A program made the translations under genes and the position numbers. A model generated the notes under the pieces. The model was not told the origin of the DNA. It made no database searches and worked only from the letters and a program-made list of their open reading frames with translations. From positions 1 through 11,255 of the forward strand of contig JAICWZ010000020.1 of NCBI GenBank assembly GCA_025966355.1: a stretch of 11,255 bases of DNA. Direction: 5' to 3'. Positions 1 through 6,716 of the stretch are shown one piece after another. Position 1 is the first letter of the stretch. Each line of letters starts with the position of its first letter. The stretch comes from Thermomicrobiaceae bacterium. GTDB taxonomy: Bacteria > Chloroflexota > Chloroflexia > Thermomicrobiales > Thermomicrobiaceae.

Positions 1-1659
1 GCCTATTCGCCGTCGCGCGCCTACCAGCATTATCACGGCGGCATCCGGCTGCTCTCCGAAGCGGCCAGTTGCAAGATCGCCACGCCGATTCACCTGAGCG
101 GCATCGATCTGCGTGAGGCGCGCGGCTTCAATCCGCGCACATCGCAGTGGAATCATCCGAATCCGTGGGGCGGTGGCGAGTGGCGACTGCGCGACATCGT
201 CGAATACAACAAGATCTCGGTGCGCGCCTGCCTCTACAACGCCGCGTCGTACCGGCGGCGTTGGGTGCGCAACTTCTGGCAGGTGCAAAAGCGCGCCGTC
301 GAGCGCGATGCGCCGTACGCGTTCGTCATCCCGGCCGAGCAGCGCGATCCGGTGACGACGATCGAGATGCTCCAGGTGCTGCAAGACGGCCTGGTCGAGG
401 TCGAACGCGCCCGTACGCCGTTCACGGCCGCCGGGATCGAGTTCCCGGGCGGCACGCATGTCATCCGCATGACGCAGCCGTTCAGCGCCTTCGCCAAGAC
501 GCTGCTCGAAGTGCAGCACTACCCCGATCTGCGACTCTATCCGGGCGGACCGCCGAAGCCGCCATACGACATTACCGCGCATTCGCTGCCGCTCTACATG
601 GGCGTCGACGCGGTGCAGGTGGAGCACGAATTCGAAGCCGACCTCGAGCTGATCGAGCGCGCCACGCTGCCCAAGGGCGCCGTGCATGGCAAGAACCGCT
701 CGACCTTCCTGCTCAGCTGCGAAACGAACGCGTCGGTGCACGCCGTCAATCAGCTGCTCTCAGCGGGCGCGAAGGTCTGGCGCGCCGCCGACAGCTTCCG
801 CGCCGGCGAACGCGAGTGGGCGGCCGGGACGTACGTGGTGGAAGGTGCCGCGGCTGATCAACTGGCTCAGATCGCCAGCGATACGCATGTGGAGTTCGAG
901 GGCGTGGCGAAGCGGCCGAGTGCCGGGCTGCGCGCGCTGGAGCAGCCGCGTGTCGGGCTTTATCGCAGCTGGCGGCCGAACGATATCGACGAGGGCTGGA
1001 CACGCTTCATCCTGGAGCGTTACGACTTTCCCTTCGAAACGCTGCGCAATCGCGACATTCGCCAGGGTGGCCTGCGCAATCGCTTCGATGTCATCATCCT
1101 GCCGCAGCTGTCGCCCCGCGACATCATGGACGGGAACGACCCGAAGACGTATCCGGCCGAATATGCCGGCGGCATCGGCGAACAGGGCGTCGCCAACCTG
1201 CGCCGCTTCGTCCAGGGCGGCGGAACAGTCATCGCGCTCGATTCGGCGACCGATGTGGTTATCCGGCATCTCTACGTGCCGGTGGTGAACGGCATCGAGA
1301 ATCTGCCCTCCGATGCGTTCTACAGCCCCGGTTCGCTGCTGCAATTGCTGGTCGATACGCGCCATCCGCTTGGTTGGGGCCTGGAACGCGAGGTCGCCGC
1401 GCTCTTCGTCAACAGTCCGGCGTTCGACGTGCTGAACGGTGCCACGACCGTGGCGCGCTATCCGCATAGCGACCCGTTGCTCTCCGGCTGGGTGCTCGGC
1501 GCGCAGCATCTGAAGGGGCGTTCGGCGCTGGTCGATGCGCCGGTCGGCGATGGCCATGCCATCCTCTTCGGCTTCCGTCCGCAATTCCGTGCCCAGATGC
1601 GCGGCACCTACCGCCTCTTCTTCAACACGATTTACAGCGCGACGCTGAGGCGGGAGTAG
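1..1659 (+). CDS. M14-family zinc carboxypeptidase-like protein, C-terminal part (5' truncated by window edge)
   Basis: The frame is open from the first base to a TAG stop, giving 552 residues without an N-terminus. The first visible stretch, with '[16 protein letters not shown]' (Glu20 of the fragment) and 'ATPIHLSG', resembles the end of the catalytic domain in large M14-type peptidases of environmental bacteria. Glu20 is a candidate for the general-base glutamate of that fold, by analogy. The zinc-binding HxxE motif would lie upstream of the window, so activity cannot be judged. Around residues 315-410 is a Rossmann-like, class-I amidotransferase-type fold: '[11 protein letters not shown]', then '[19 protein letters not shown]'. 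The C-terminus has '[19 protein letters not shown]', also typical of these proteins. An internal ATG at 220 has no convincing ribosome binding site, so it is not the start. The next gene begins 83 bp downstream. Family assignment is by recognition; the substrate is unknown. Confidence 0.75.
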   Translation, partial: AYSPSRAYQHYHGGIRLLSEAASCKIATPIHLSGIDLREARGFNPRTSQWNHPNPWGGGEWRLRDIVEYNKISVRACLYNAASYRRRWVRNFWQVQKRAVERDAPYAFVIPAEQRDPVTTIEMLQVLQDGLVEVERARTPFTAAGIEFPGGTHVIRMTQPFSAFAKTLLEVQHYPDLRLYPGGPPKPPYDITAHSLPLYMGVDAVQVEHEFEADLELIERATLPKGAVHGKNRSTFLLSCETNASVHAVNQLLSAGAKVWRAADSFRAGEREWAAGTYVVEGAAADQLAQIASDTHVEFEGVAKRPSAGLRALEQPRVGLYRSWRPNDIDEGWTRFILERYDFPFETLRNRDIRQGGLRNRFDVIILPQLSPRDIMDGNDPKTYPAEYAGGIGEQGVANLRRFVQGGGTVIALDSATDVVIRHLYVPVVNGIENLPSDAFYSPGSLLQLLVDTRHPLGWGLEREVAALFVNSPAFDVLNGATTVARYPHSDPLLSGWVLGAQHLKGRSALVDAPVGDGHAILFGFRPQFRAQMRGTYRLFFNTIYSATLRRE

Positions 1660-1672
1660 CGGGTGAGGGCGA

Positions 1673-1701
1673 TTGCCGATGCACTCTGCACCAGGTACAT
1701 T
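1673..1701 (+). promoter_or_regulatory. Candidate sigma-70 promoter for the NodB-family hydrolase
   Basis: TTGCCG (1673-1678) and TACATT (1696-1701) are separated by exactly 17 bp, each matching four of six consensus bases. Transcription would begin near 1708, about 35 nt before the ATG at 1743. The site lies in the 83-bp gap after the M14 gene, so the hydrolase may be transcribed independently. This rests on consensus matching only. Confidence 0.4.
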
Positions 1702-1742
1702 CAGTCGATCATTTGAGATTGCGATCGAGAAGGAGTCTGAAG

Positions 1743-2594
1743 ATGGCGCGGTTCACCTGGCCGGATGGCAAGCAGGTCGCGGCGGCGGTGACGTTTGATG
1801 CCGATGGCGAGACGATTCCGCTGGTGCAGGACAAAGAGCATGGGCATGAACGGCTGACGCTCGTCTCGACCGCGACCTATGGACCGGCCGTCGGTGTGCC
1901 GCGCATCCTTGATTCGCTGAAGGACTACGGGATTCCGGCGACGTTCTTCGTACCCGGTTTTACGGCTGAACTCCATCCCGAGATGATCACGCGCATTCTC
2001 GACGAAGGGCACGAGGTCGGGCATCACGGCTATTTGCATGAGCGCCCGAATACGCTCTCCGCCGAAGAGGAAGAGGCGGTGCTGGTGCGTGGATTGGAGT
2101 CCTGGGAGCGGCTAACCGGCCGTCATCCAGCCGGCTACCGTTCACCCGCCTGGGATCTCAACCCCGGCTCACCGGCGTTGCTCAAGCGGTACGGCTTCCG
2201 GTACGACAGCAGCCTGATGGGCAACGACATACCGTATCTTGTCTCCACCGGCGAGGGGAATCTGCTCGAGTTGCCGATCCAGTGGATTCTGGACGACTAC
2301 CCGCACTACAACATGAACACCGGTGGCATCTCGAGTCCGGAGAAAGTCTTCGAGGTCTGGTCGAGTGAATTTCAGGGCTATCACCGGTACAACGGCGTCT
2401 TCATCCTGACGATGCATCCGTTCGTCAGTGGGCGGCCCTCGCGCGTCCTGCTGCTGGAGCGGATGATCGAATATATCAACAGCTTCGATGGCGTCTGGTG
2501 GGCGACGCTGGAGCAGATCGCCGACTACTGCCTCGGCCGTGGCGACCTCGAGATCTGGACACCGCCCGACCTCAAGGCGCTGATGGAGCGATAA
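1743..2594 (+). CDS. NodB/CE4 polysaccharide deacetylase-family hydrolase, HpPgdA-like
   Basis: 283 residues, close to the 290-300 usual for the HpPgdA-like subgroup. The start is ATG 1743, because AGGAG (1731-1735) lies 7 nt upstream; the frame can be extended upstream only through a poor TTG. Visible motifs are 'VTFDADGE' (Asp19/Asp21, base and metal ligand region), 'GHHGYLHE' (His95-xxx-His99, metal ligands), 'GYRSPAWD' (Arg133), 'ELPIQWILDDYP' (176-187) and 'LTMHPFVSGRPS' (His225). The order and wording match Helicobacter PgdA, a metal-dependent peptidoglycan deacetylase-family protein. There is no signal peptide or membrane segment, so it is probably cytoplasmic, which argues against a wall glycan substrate. 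Relatives include cyclic imide hydrolases and PuuE-type allantoinases; with a ureide gene (allE-like) 7 kb away, an amidohydrolase role is possible. Family assignment is firm, the substrate open. Confidence 0.88.
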   Translation: MARFTWPDGKQVAAAVTFDADGETIPLVQDKEHGHERLTLVSTATYGPAVGVPRILDSLKDYGIPATFFVPGFTAELHPEMITRILDEGHEVGHHGYLHERPNTLSAEEEEAVLVRGLESWERLTGRHPAGYRSPAWDLNPGSPALLKRYGFRYDSSLMGNDIPYLVSTGEGNLLELPIQWILDDYPHYNMNTGGISSPEKVFEVWSSEFQGYHRYNGVFILTMHPFVSGRPSRVLLLERMIEYINSFDGVWWATLEQIADYCLGRGDLEIWTPPDLKALMER

Positions 2595-2623
2595 GCGTGG
2601 CTGTGTCCTGCGCGCCTGTTGGA

Positions 2624-2707
2624 ATGGTTACGATATTGTCCTTGACGCGTCGTGGTTCGCCGCCCATAATCACGTGATTCGCATAACCATCGCGATCAGG
2701 TGATTCG
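2624..2707 (+). promoter_or_regulatory. Near-consensus sigma-70 promoter of the GYD gene with palindromic operator candidate
   Basis: TTGACG (2642-2647) and CATAAT (2665-2670) are spaced by 17 bp, each five of six against consensus, the best promoter in the window. A perfect 12-bp palindrome, AATCACGTGATT (2668-2679), overlaps the -10 hexamer and the expected start near 2677. The right half-site GTGATTCG (2674-2681) recurs at 2700-2707. A 7-bp inverted repeat, ATGGTTA (2624-2630) and TAACCAT (2684-2690), brackets the core promoter. The position is where a repressor would block RNA polymerase. The regulator is not known. Confidence 0.7.
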
Positions 2708-2728
2708 TTATCAGGGCGGAGGCTCGTC

Positions 2729-3058
2729 ATGGCGCACTATCTGATCCAGGCCACCTATTCAGCGGAGGCGCGAAAGGCGCTCGTTTCAAACCCGCAGGAC
2801 CGCGTGGCCGGTGTGACGTCGCTCATGGAAAAGATGGGCGGCAAGGTTGAATGTTTCTATTTCTCCATGGGTGAATTCGATGTCGCAGCGATCATCGACG
2901 TGCCGGATGACGTCAGCGCCGTGGCGGGCGCGTTGGCGGTCACCGGCGCCGGGCATCTGTCGGCCTATCACACGACCAAACTGCTGACCAACGACGAGAT
3001 GATGACGGCGATGCAGAAAGCCCACGGCGTATCCTATTCAGCTCCTTCGAGGGGTTAG
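2729..3058 (+). CDS. GYD-domain protein
   Basis: 109 residues, the normal size for the GYD family (small stand-alone alpha/beta ferredoxin-like proteins of unknown function). GGAGG (2718-2722) sits 6 nt before the ATG. The sequence opens with 'MAHYLIQATYSAEARKAL', continues with 'RVAGVTSLMEKMGGKVECFYFSMGEFDVAAIIDVPDD' split over the central strands, and has 'GEFDV' (around 48-52) where the family name motif G-Y/F-D lies. There is no signal peptide, membrane helix or recognisable catalytic set. The gene is monocistronic by layout: its own strong promoter precedes it, and its TAG stop overlaps the stop of the convergent histidine kinase gene by 4 bp. Its role cannot be given from sequence. Confidence 0.85.
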   Translation: MAHYLIQATYSAEARKALVSNPQDRVAGVTSLMEKMGGKVECFYFSMGEFDVAAIIDVPDDVSAVAGALAVTGAGHLSAYHTTKLLTNDEMMTAMQKAHGVSYSAPSRG

Positions 3059-5208
3059 AACGGGAGCCTGGCCCGCACGCTCGTGCCGCCATCGGGCCGC
3101 GTTTGGATGCTCCAGTTGCCGCCAAGCTCTTCGGCGCGCTCGCGCATCGAGTGCAGGCCGATCCCTGTTGTCATCCCGCCCGGCAGGCCGCGCCCGTCGT
3201 CGCTGATTTCGACGGTGAGCGCGGGGCTGCTATGGGTGACCGTGAGCCGGATGACGCAGTGCCGGGCATGGGCATGGCGCACCACGTTAGCAATCGCCTC
3301 CTGGGCGATGCGATAGGCGGCGACTTCGACGGCTGCGGGAAGCGGTGGGAGCTGGTCGGGCGCTTGCAGGATGAAGGCCGGCCCGCTGGTGCCGTAGCTT
3401 TCGCTCGCCTGACGGAGTGCCGAAACGAGGCCGAGGTCGTCGAGCGCCGGTGGCCGCAAGCTGTAGACCAGGCGACGAATATCGACGACCGCGTCCTCGG
3501 TGCGGGTTGAAAGATCTCCCAACAACTCATCGGCCAGTGGGTCATTCGCCAGGCGTTCGCGCACCGTTTCGATCCGTAACGTCAGCGCCGCCAGTCGCGG
3601 GCCGAGACCGTCGTGCAAATCGCGTCGCAGGCGACGACGTTCTTCCTCACGCGCCAGCACCAGTCGTTCGCGCGAGCGTTGCAGATCGACCATCAATTGC
3701 ATGGCATGCACGGCCGGGCCAGCCTGGCGCGCGATATCGTTCAACAGTTCACGATCGGCACGGGTCAGCGGTTCGTTCGGCCCGCGCGGCGCGACGAGCA
3801 GCGTGCCGACCGATACCCCTTGATGTACGAGCGGTAAACGCAGTGGCTCGGCAACGGCCACCCCGTGCGCCACGATCAGTTGCTCGCCCTCACCGCGCTC
3901 GATGGCGACGTAGGGCAGCTTCAGCGCCGTCGCTACCGTATCGACGATGACGGTCAATGCCGCGTGAGGGGCGAGCGTCTCTTCCAGCCGGCGACCGAGC
4001 CGGGTTAGCACCGCATACGGATCGTCGCGATCGCCATAGAGCATGCGATTGACACCGCGTTGCAGCCGCAAGCGAAGCGGCTGAAAGACGACGGCGACGA
4101 TCACCGTGGCCGCCAACGACAGCACCAGATCGTCGCCGGTATGGATGAGGTTGCCGAATCCGACGACCACCAACGCATACAGCCCAACGATCGACACTGA
4201 GAGACCGGTATAGACGAGTGTGCGGTTGATGACGACATCGATATCGAAGAGCCGGTAGCGCATCACCGCTACCGCGAGTGAAACCGGGATACAGAGTTGG
4301 AGTGGGGCCCAGGTTATGGCAAAGATCAACTGCGCTATGACCGCCTGCTTCACCGGTGCTCCTGATTGGAGGAGCCCACGATCGACGATCGCGATGTTCA
4401 AGAAGACGAAGGCGATCAGTGCGAAACCAAGGCCGCTGAGGAACCATTTGGTCTGCTGGCGTTCGATGGTGCCGGAGATTCGCCGGTAGCGGTAGACCTG
4501 GGCAATGATCGCGCTCACGATCAGCGTGCCGAACTCGATGGCGTCCATTATCTGGGACGGATGTTTGAACGTCTCCTGGGTTCCAAGAAGATCGTTGAAC
4601 AGACTCATCGCGAGCAGCGCGCTGATTCCCATCGTCCAGCGAGGGGTGAAGCGGCCATCCGGAAAGAGAAAGACGAGCAAGACGAAGCCCATGATGAACG
4701 CGTAGTCGATGACCAGACCCGTCGTGGCCTGAATCGGATGCGTCGCATGCATGGCAATCAGATCGACTGGAAACTCAGAACTGGCAATCGCGAAGAGGAA
4801 TACCACCACGATCAGCGGCATGAGTTCGTTCGATCGTCGTCGAAAGAGGTAGATACCGACGGCGTAGAAACTGATCCCCTGCGCCAGTCCGATCGCCGTC
4901 GTGATGAGCGCAAACGATCGCGGGCTCAATCCAAGGCCATGCAGCGCGTCGTGGGCCTGCTCGATCTTCGCCGTGCTGGGTGAATCCCCAAGTACGTCGG
5001 TCATTTTGATCGCTCGATCCCAGTCCTGAGGGATCGAGATGCACGCGAATCCAATACATATCGCGGCGAAGAGAAGCACACCAAGTCGAGCCACCAGCAA
5101 GCCATGTCCATGCAGCGTCACGGGCGGGCGACTCACATTGGTTGCGCCGAGCGCAATACTCCGTGGCAACGACGCGCCTTCTGGACTAACGCTGATCGGC
5201 TCGTTCAC
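3055..5208 (-). CDS. Sensor histidine kinase, NarL/DesK type, with multi-pass membrane sensor and GAF domain
   Basis: 717 residues. Start is GTG 5208, preceded at 6 nt by GAGGA (5215-5219); a later start would remove the first membrane helix. About nine or ten hydrophobic segments fill residues 37-376 (for example 37-59, 99-121, 131-150, 165-182, 256-275, 288-316, 331-355, 360-376). 'YRLFDIDVVINRTLVY' (318-333) is a signature of this membrane-sensor group. A GAF-like domain follows (about 395-505). The HisKA_3 dimerisation domain holds 'EEERRRLRRDLHDGLGPRL' with phospho-acceptor His532. The ATPase has the N box 'QEAIANVVRHA' (636-646), the G1 box 'DDGRGLP' (670-676) and the G2 box 'GIGLHSMRERA' (682-692), so it looks fully active. 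It lies 63 bp downstream of a response regulator gene, its probable partner. The stimulus is unknown. Confidence 0.93.
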   Translation of the reverse strand: MNEPISVSPEGASLPRSIALGATNVSRPPVTLHGHGLLVARLGVLLFAAICIGFACISIPQDWDRAIKMTDVLGDSPSTAKIEQAHDALHGLGLSPRSFALITTAIGLAQGISFYAVGIYLFRRRSNELMPLIVVVFLFAIASSEFPVDLIAMHATHPIQATTGLVIDYAFIMGFVLLVFLFPDGRFTPRWTMGISALLAMSLFNDLLGTQETFKHPSQIMDAIEFGTLIVSAIIAQVYRYRRISGTIERQQTKWFLSGLGFALIAFVFLNIAIVDRGLLQSGAPVKQAVIAQLIFAITWAPLQLCIPVSLAVAVMRYRLFDIDVVINRTLVYTGLSVSIVGLYALVVVGFGNLIHTGDDLVLSLAATVIVAVVFQPLRLRLQRGVNRMLYGDRDDPYAVLTRLGRRLEETLAPHAALTVIVDTVATALKLPYVAIERGEGEQLIVAHGVAVAEPLRLPLVHQGVSVGTLLVAPRGPNEPLTRADRELLNDIARQAGPAVHAMQLMVDLQRSRERLVLAREEERRRLRRDLHDGLGPRLAALTLRIETVRERLANDPLADELLGDLSTRTEDAVVDIRRLVYSLRPPALDDLGLVSALRQASESYGTSGPAFILQAPDQLPPLPAAVEVAAYRIAQEAIANVVRHAHARHCVIRLTVTHSSPALTVEISDDGRGLPGGMTTGIGLHSMRERAEELGGNWSIQTRPDGGTSVRARLPF

Positions 5209-5271
5209 CGGGTATCCTCATCGCGAATGGTGACCGTGATTTTGGCCTGGCGCGTTACGAGCGTACCGTCC

Positions 5272-5916
5272 TCAGAAGAGCCCCGCTTCGCGGGCACGGA
5301 TGGCCGCCTGCGCGCGATCCGCTACCTGGAGCTTGCTGAAGATGTTGGAGACGTGATTGCGGACCGTTTTCAAGCTGATGTAGAGCTCGTTGGAAATCTC
5401 AAGATTCCCGCGCCCCTGAGCGATCAGGGCAAGCACCTCGCGTTCGCGGTCGGTCAGCTCCGGGAAGGGCGGTGGCACGGCTTCCATCGCGGTGAAGAAG
5501 CCCATCAAGCGCCGGGCGATCGCCGGGCTGAAGATCGCCTCACCGCTGGCCACCGCTCGGATCGCGCGCAGCGTCTCCGCCTTACGCGCGCCCTTGAGCA
5601 AGTAACCTCGCGCCCCTGCCCGCATCGCCGCGAAGACCGATTCGTCATCCTCGAACATCGTGATCACCAGCACGCCGATGTGCGGGCGCGCGGCCACGAG
5701 TTGCCGGGTCGCTTCGATGCCATTGAGATCGGGCATCTGGAGGTCCATCAGGACGACGTCGGGCATCAGTCGCCCGGCGAGCTTCAGCGCCTCACCGCCG
5801 GTCGCGGCCTGGCCGACAACCGTGAGGTCCGGCTGCGCTTCTAATAAGCCGCAGAGGCCGTCGCGAAACTCGAGGTGATCGTCAACGATGAGAATGCTGA
5901 TCGGCTCATGCTCCAT
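5272..5916 (-). CDS. NarL/FixJ-family response regulator (REC + LuxR-type HTH)
   Basis: 214 residues, the normal length. Start is ATG 5916 with GGGGAG (5923-5928) 6 nt upstream; the open frame runs on to 6261 but that extension has no receiver homology. The receiver domain (about 5-122) has acidic pocket Asp12/Asp13, phospho-acceptor Asp58 in 'VVLMDLQMPDLNG', Thr86 and Lys108. The LuxR-type HTH domain (about 152-212) reads 'LTDREREVLALIAQGRGNLE' then 'LYISLKTVRNHVSNIFSKL', with the typical DNA-recognition helix. Regulator first and kinase second, 63 bp apart on one strand, indicates one operon. Its targets are unknown; candidates are the repeated upstream boxes near 6528-6605 and 9368-9445 and the tandem GGTGATyC pair upstream of its own gene (6015-6030). 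Confidence 0.95.
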   Translation of the reverse strand: MEHEPISILIVDDHLEFRDGLCGLLEAQPDLTVVGQAATGGEALKLAGRLMPDVVLMDLQMPDLNGIEATRQLVAARPHIGVLVITMFEDDESVFAAMRAGARGYLLKGARKAETLRAIRAVASGEAIFSPAIARRLMGFFTAMEAVPPPFPELTDREREVLALIAQGRGNLEISNELYISLKTVRNHVSNIFSKLQVADRAQAAIRAREAGLF

Positions 5917-6014
5917 GAAGGTCTCCCCGGTGGACTGATATGTCGCCGTGAAGCAGATCTGGTTGGTTCGGTCGAACAGATGGCTCATCGCGCTCGTAAG
6001 CCGTAATTCTAGCT

Positions 6015-6030
6015 GAATCACCGGATCACC
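6015..6030 (-). repeat. Tandem 8-bp repeat upstream of the response regulator gene
   Basis: Two adjacent octamers, GAATCACC (6015-6022) and GGATCACC (6023-6030), differ at one base; on the coding strand of the regulator they read GGTGATCC then GGTGATTC. They lie about 100 bp before the regulator's ATG and abut the hairpin at 6028-6060. They resemble the GTGATTC half-sites in the GYD promoter. A binding site is possible but unproved. Confidence 0.4.
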
Positions 6031-6060
6031 ATACGCCGGCTTGCCGGGCCGGCGTATGGT
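6028..6060 (-). terminator. Perfect 13-bp hairpin after the four-TM membrane-protein gene
   Basis: ACCATACGCCGGC (6028-6040) and its exact complement (6048-6060) flank a 7-nt loop. The structure begins 17 nt past the stop of the membrane-protein gene on the minus strand. No run of T follows on either strand, so it is not a textbook intrinsic terminator. It could end the upstream transcript, protect its 3' end, or lie in the leader of the response regulator mRNA. Confidence 0.65.
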
Positions 6061-6077
6061 GGCGCGGCAGGTGGTGG

Positions 6078-6464
6078 TTAGACGTAGCTCGCTCGGGCAT
6101 CGCGCGCCAGCGCGAGCATGATGGTTACCGCGCTCACGACCGTGAGGATCACGGACGACACGATCGCGAAGGCAGACGACCCCAATGCTATTCCAGGTAC
6201 AGAGGAGACGAAGTTGAGCACCGAGATAACGACGGTGGCGATCATCCCCCATCTCCGGCAACGCCAGAGGCCCACTGATGCCGGCAAGGCGACAATCCCC
6301 AGGATGAGTCCACCGATGAGCGCCAGCATGGGGATGTCGTCGGAGGCACCTGGAATCACGATGAGCGCGATGTTTGCCACCGCAAGAATGACCATCAAGA
6401 CGGTCGCAATCGCGACGGCCGGTGGTCGAACGATGGTGGCTGGTGCGGAAAAGGCCCGTGACAT
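6078..6464 (-). CDS. Small four-helix membrane protein of unknown function
   Basis: 128 residues. Start is ATG 6464, chosen because AAGGGAG (6472-6478) lies 7 nt upstream; the frame continues to 6683 without a better signal. Four hydrophobic stretches cover about 16-38, 44-66, 71-90 and 96-118, with a short basic connection 'LWRCRRWG' (66-73) between helices two and three, suggesting that loop is cytoplasmic. There is no catalytic or binding motif and I do not recognise a family. The helix-loop pattern resembles small DUF-type integral membrane proteins. Its upstream region is elaborate (paired boxes, candidate promoter, leader hairpin), so expression is probably controlled. A hairpin follows the stop, and the two-component genes come next on the same strand. 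Confidence 0.75.
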   Translation of the reverse strand: MSRAFSAPATIVRPPAVAIATVLMVILAVANIALIVIPGASDDIPMLALIGGLILGIVALPASVGLWRCRRWGMIATVVISVLNFVSSVPGIALGSSAFAIVSSVILTVVSAVTIMLALARDARASYV

Positions 6465-6482
6465 CTGAGAACTCCCTTCATT

Positions 6483-6507
6483 GTGCTGCGAATCAACCCG
6501 GCAGCAC
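6483..6507 (-). promoter_or_regulatory. Leader hairpin just upstream of the membrane-protein ribosome binding site
   Basis: GTGCTGC (6483-6489) and GCAGCAC (6501-6507) form a perfect 7-bp stem with an 11-nt loop. On the minus-strand transcript it ends 4 nt before the AAGGGAG ribosome binding site (6472-6478). It could tune translation or mRNA stability, though a stem this short can occur by chance. Confidence 0.4.
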
Positions 6508-6527
6508 TCCGAGTTGCCGTTCTTTCC

Positions 6528-6605
6528 AGCATAGGGAGGCGTATTCCCGCCGTCGTGAGTCCAGTGTCCTAAGCATGAGGGATGCATTCCCGATTCTCGC
6601 GGGAT
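6528..6605 (-). promoter_or_regulatory. Promoter/upstream control region of the membrane-protein gene, with paired ATTCCCG boxes
   Basis: On the minus strand a candidate -10, TATGCT (6528-6533), lies 17 bp from ACGACG (6551-6556). ATTCCCG (plus-strand reading) occurs at 6543-6549 and 6586-6592, 43 bp apart, with GCGGGAT at 6599-6605. All these elements recur at identical spacing upstream of the collagen/pentapeptide gene (9368-9445). The predicted start near 6521 gives a leader of about 57 nt. The -35 match is poor, so an activator or an alternative sigma factor is likely. Confidence 0.55.
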
Positions 6606-6647
6606 GATCAATCGTGCCGCCGCTTCAAGGGCAGGTGAGAGATGATG

Positions 6648-6676
6648 GTCCCCTCTCCAACAACTGGAGAGGGGAC
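6648..6676 (-). terminator. Perfect 12-bp hairpin after the beta-propeller gene
   Basis: GTCCCCTCTCCA (6648-6659) pairs exactly with 6665-6676 around a 5-nt loop. It starts 40 nt past the stop of the minus-strand beta-propeller gene. No T-run follows. A terminator or 3'-end stabiliser is the simplest reading, given its place between two minus-strand genes. Confidence 0.65.
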
Positions 6677-6716
6677 GGCGCACTGCCTCAGAGGGTGAGC
6701 GTATGTTCCTCCAGGG

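Noticed and set aside
760..1584. 274-codon minus-strand frame opposite the M14 gene
   Set aside because: High GC opens antisense frames in step with the real gene. The amino acid make-up is not protein-like and the plus-strand frame has clear family motifs.
4366..4983. 205-codon plus-strand frame rich in Arg, Asp and Glu
   Set aside because: It lies wholly antisense to the membrane-spanning part of the kinase; its charged composition is the mirror of hydrophobic codons. No start signal.
6028..6060. Hairpin considered as a riboswitch or attenuator of the response regulator
   Set aside because: There is only one simple stem, no conserved aptamer parts and no alternative pairing that I could see; a 3'-end role for the upstream gene is simpler.
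5917..6261. N-terminal extension of the response regulator to 6261
   Set aside because: The extension passes through the 6028-6060 hairpin and overlaps the membrane-protein gene, lacks homology to receiver domains, and ATG 5916 has a good ribosome binding site.
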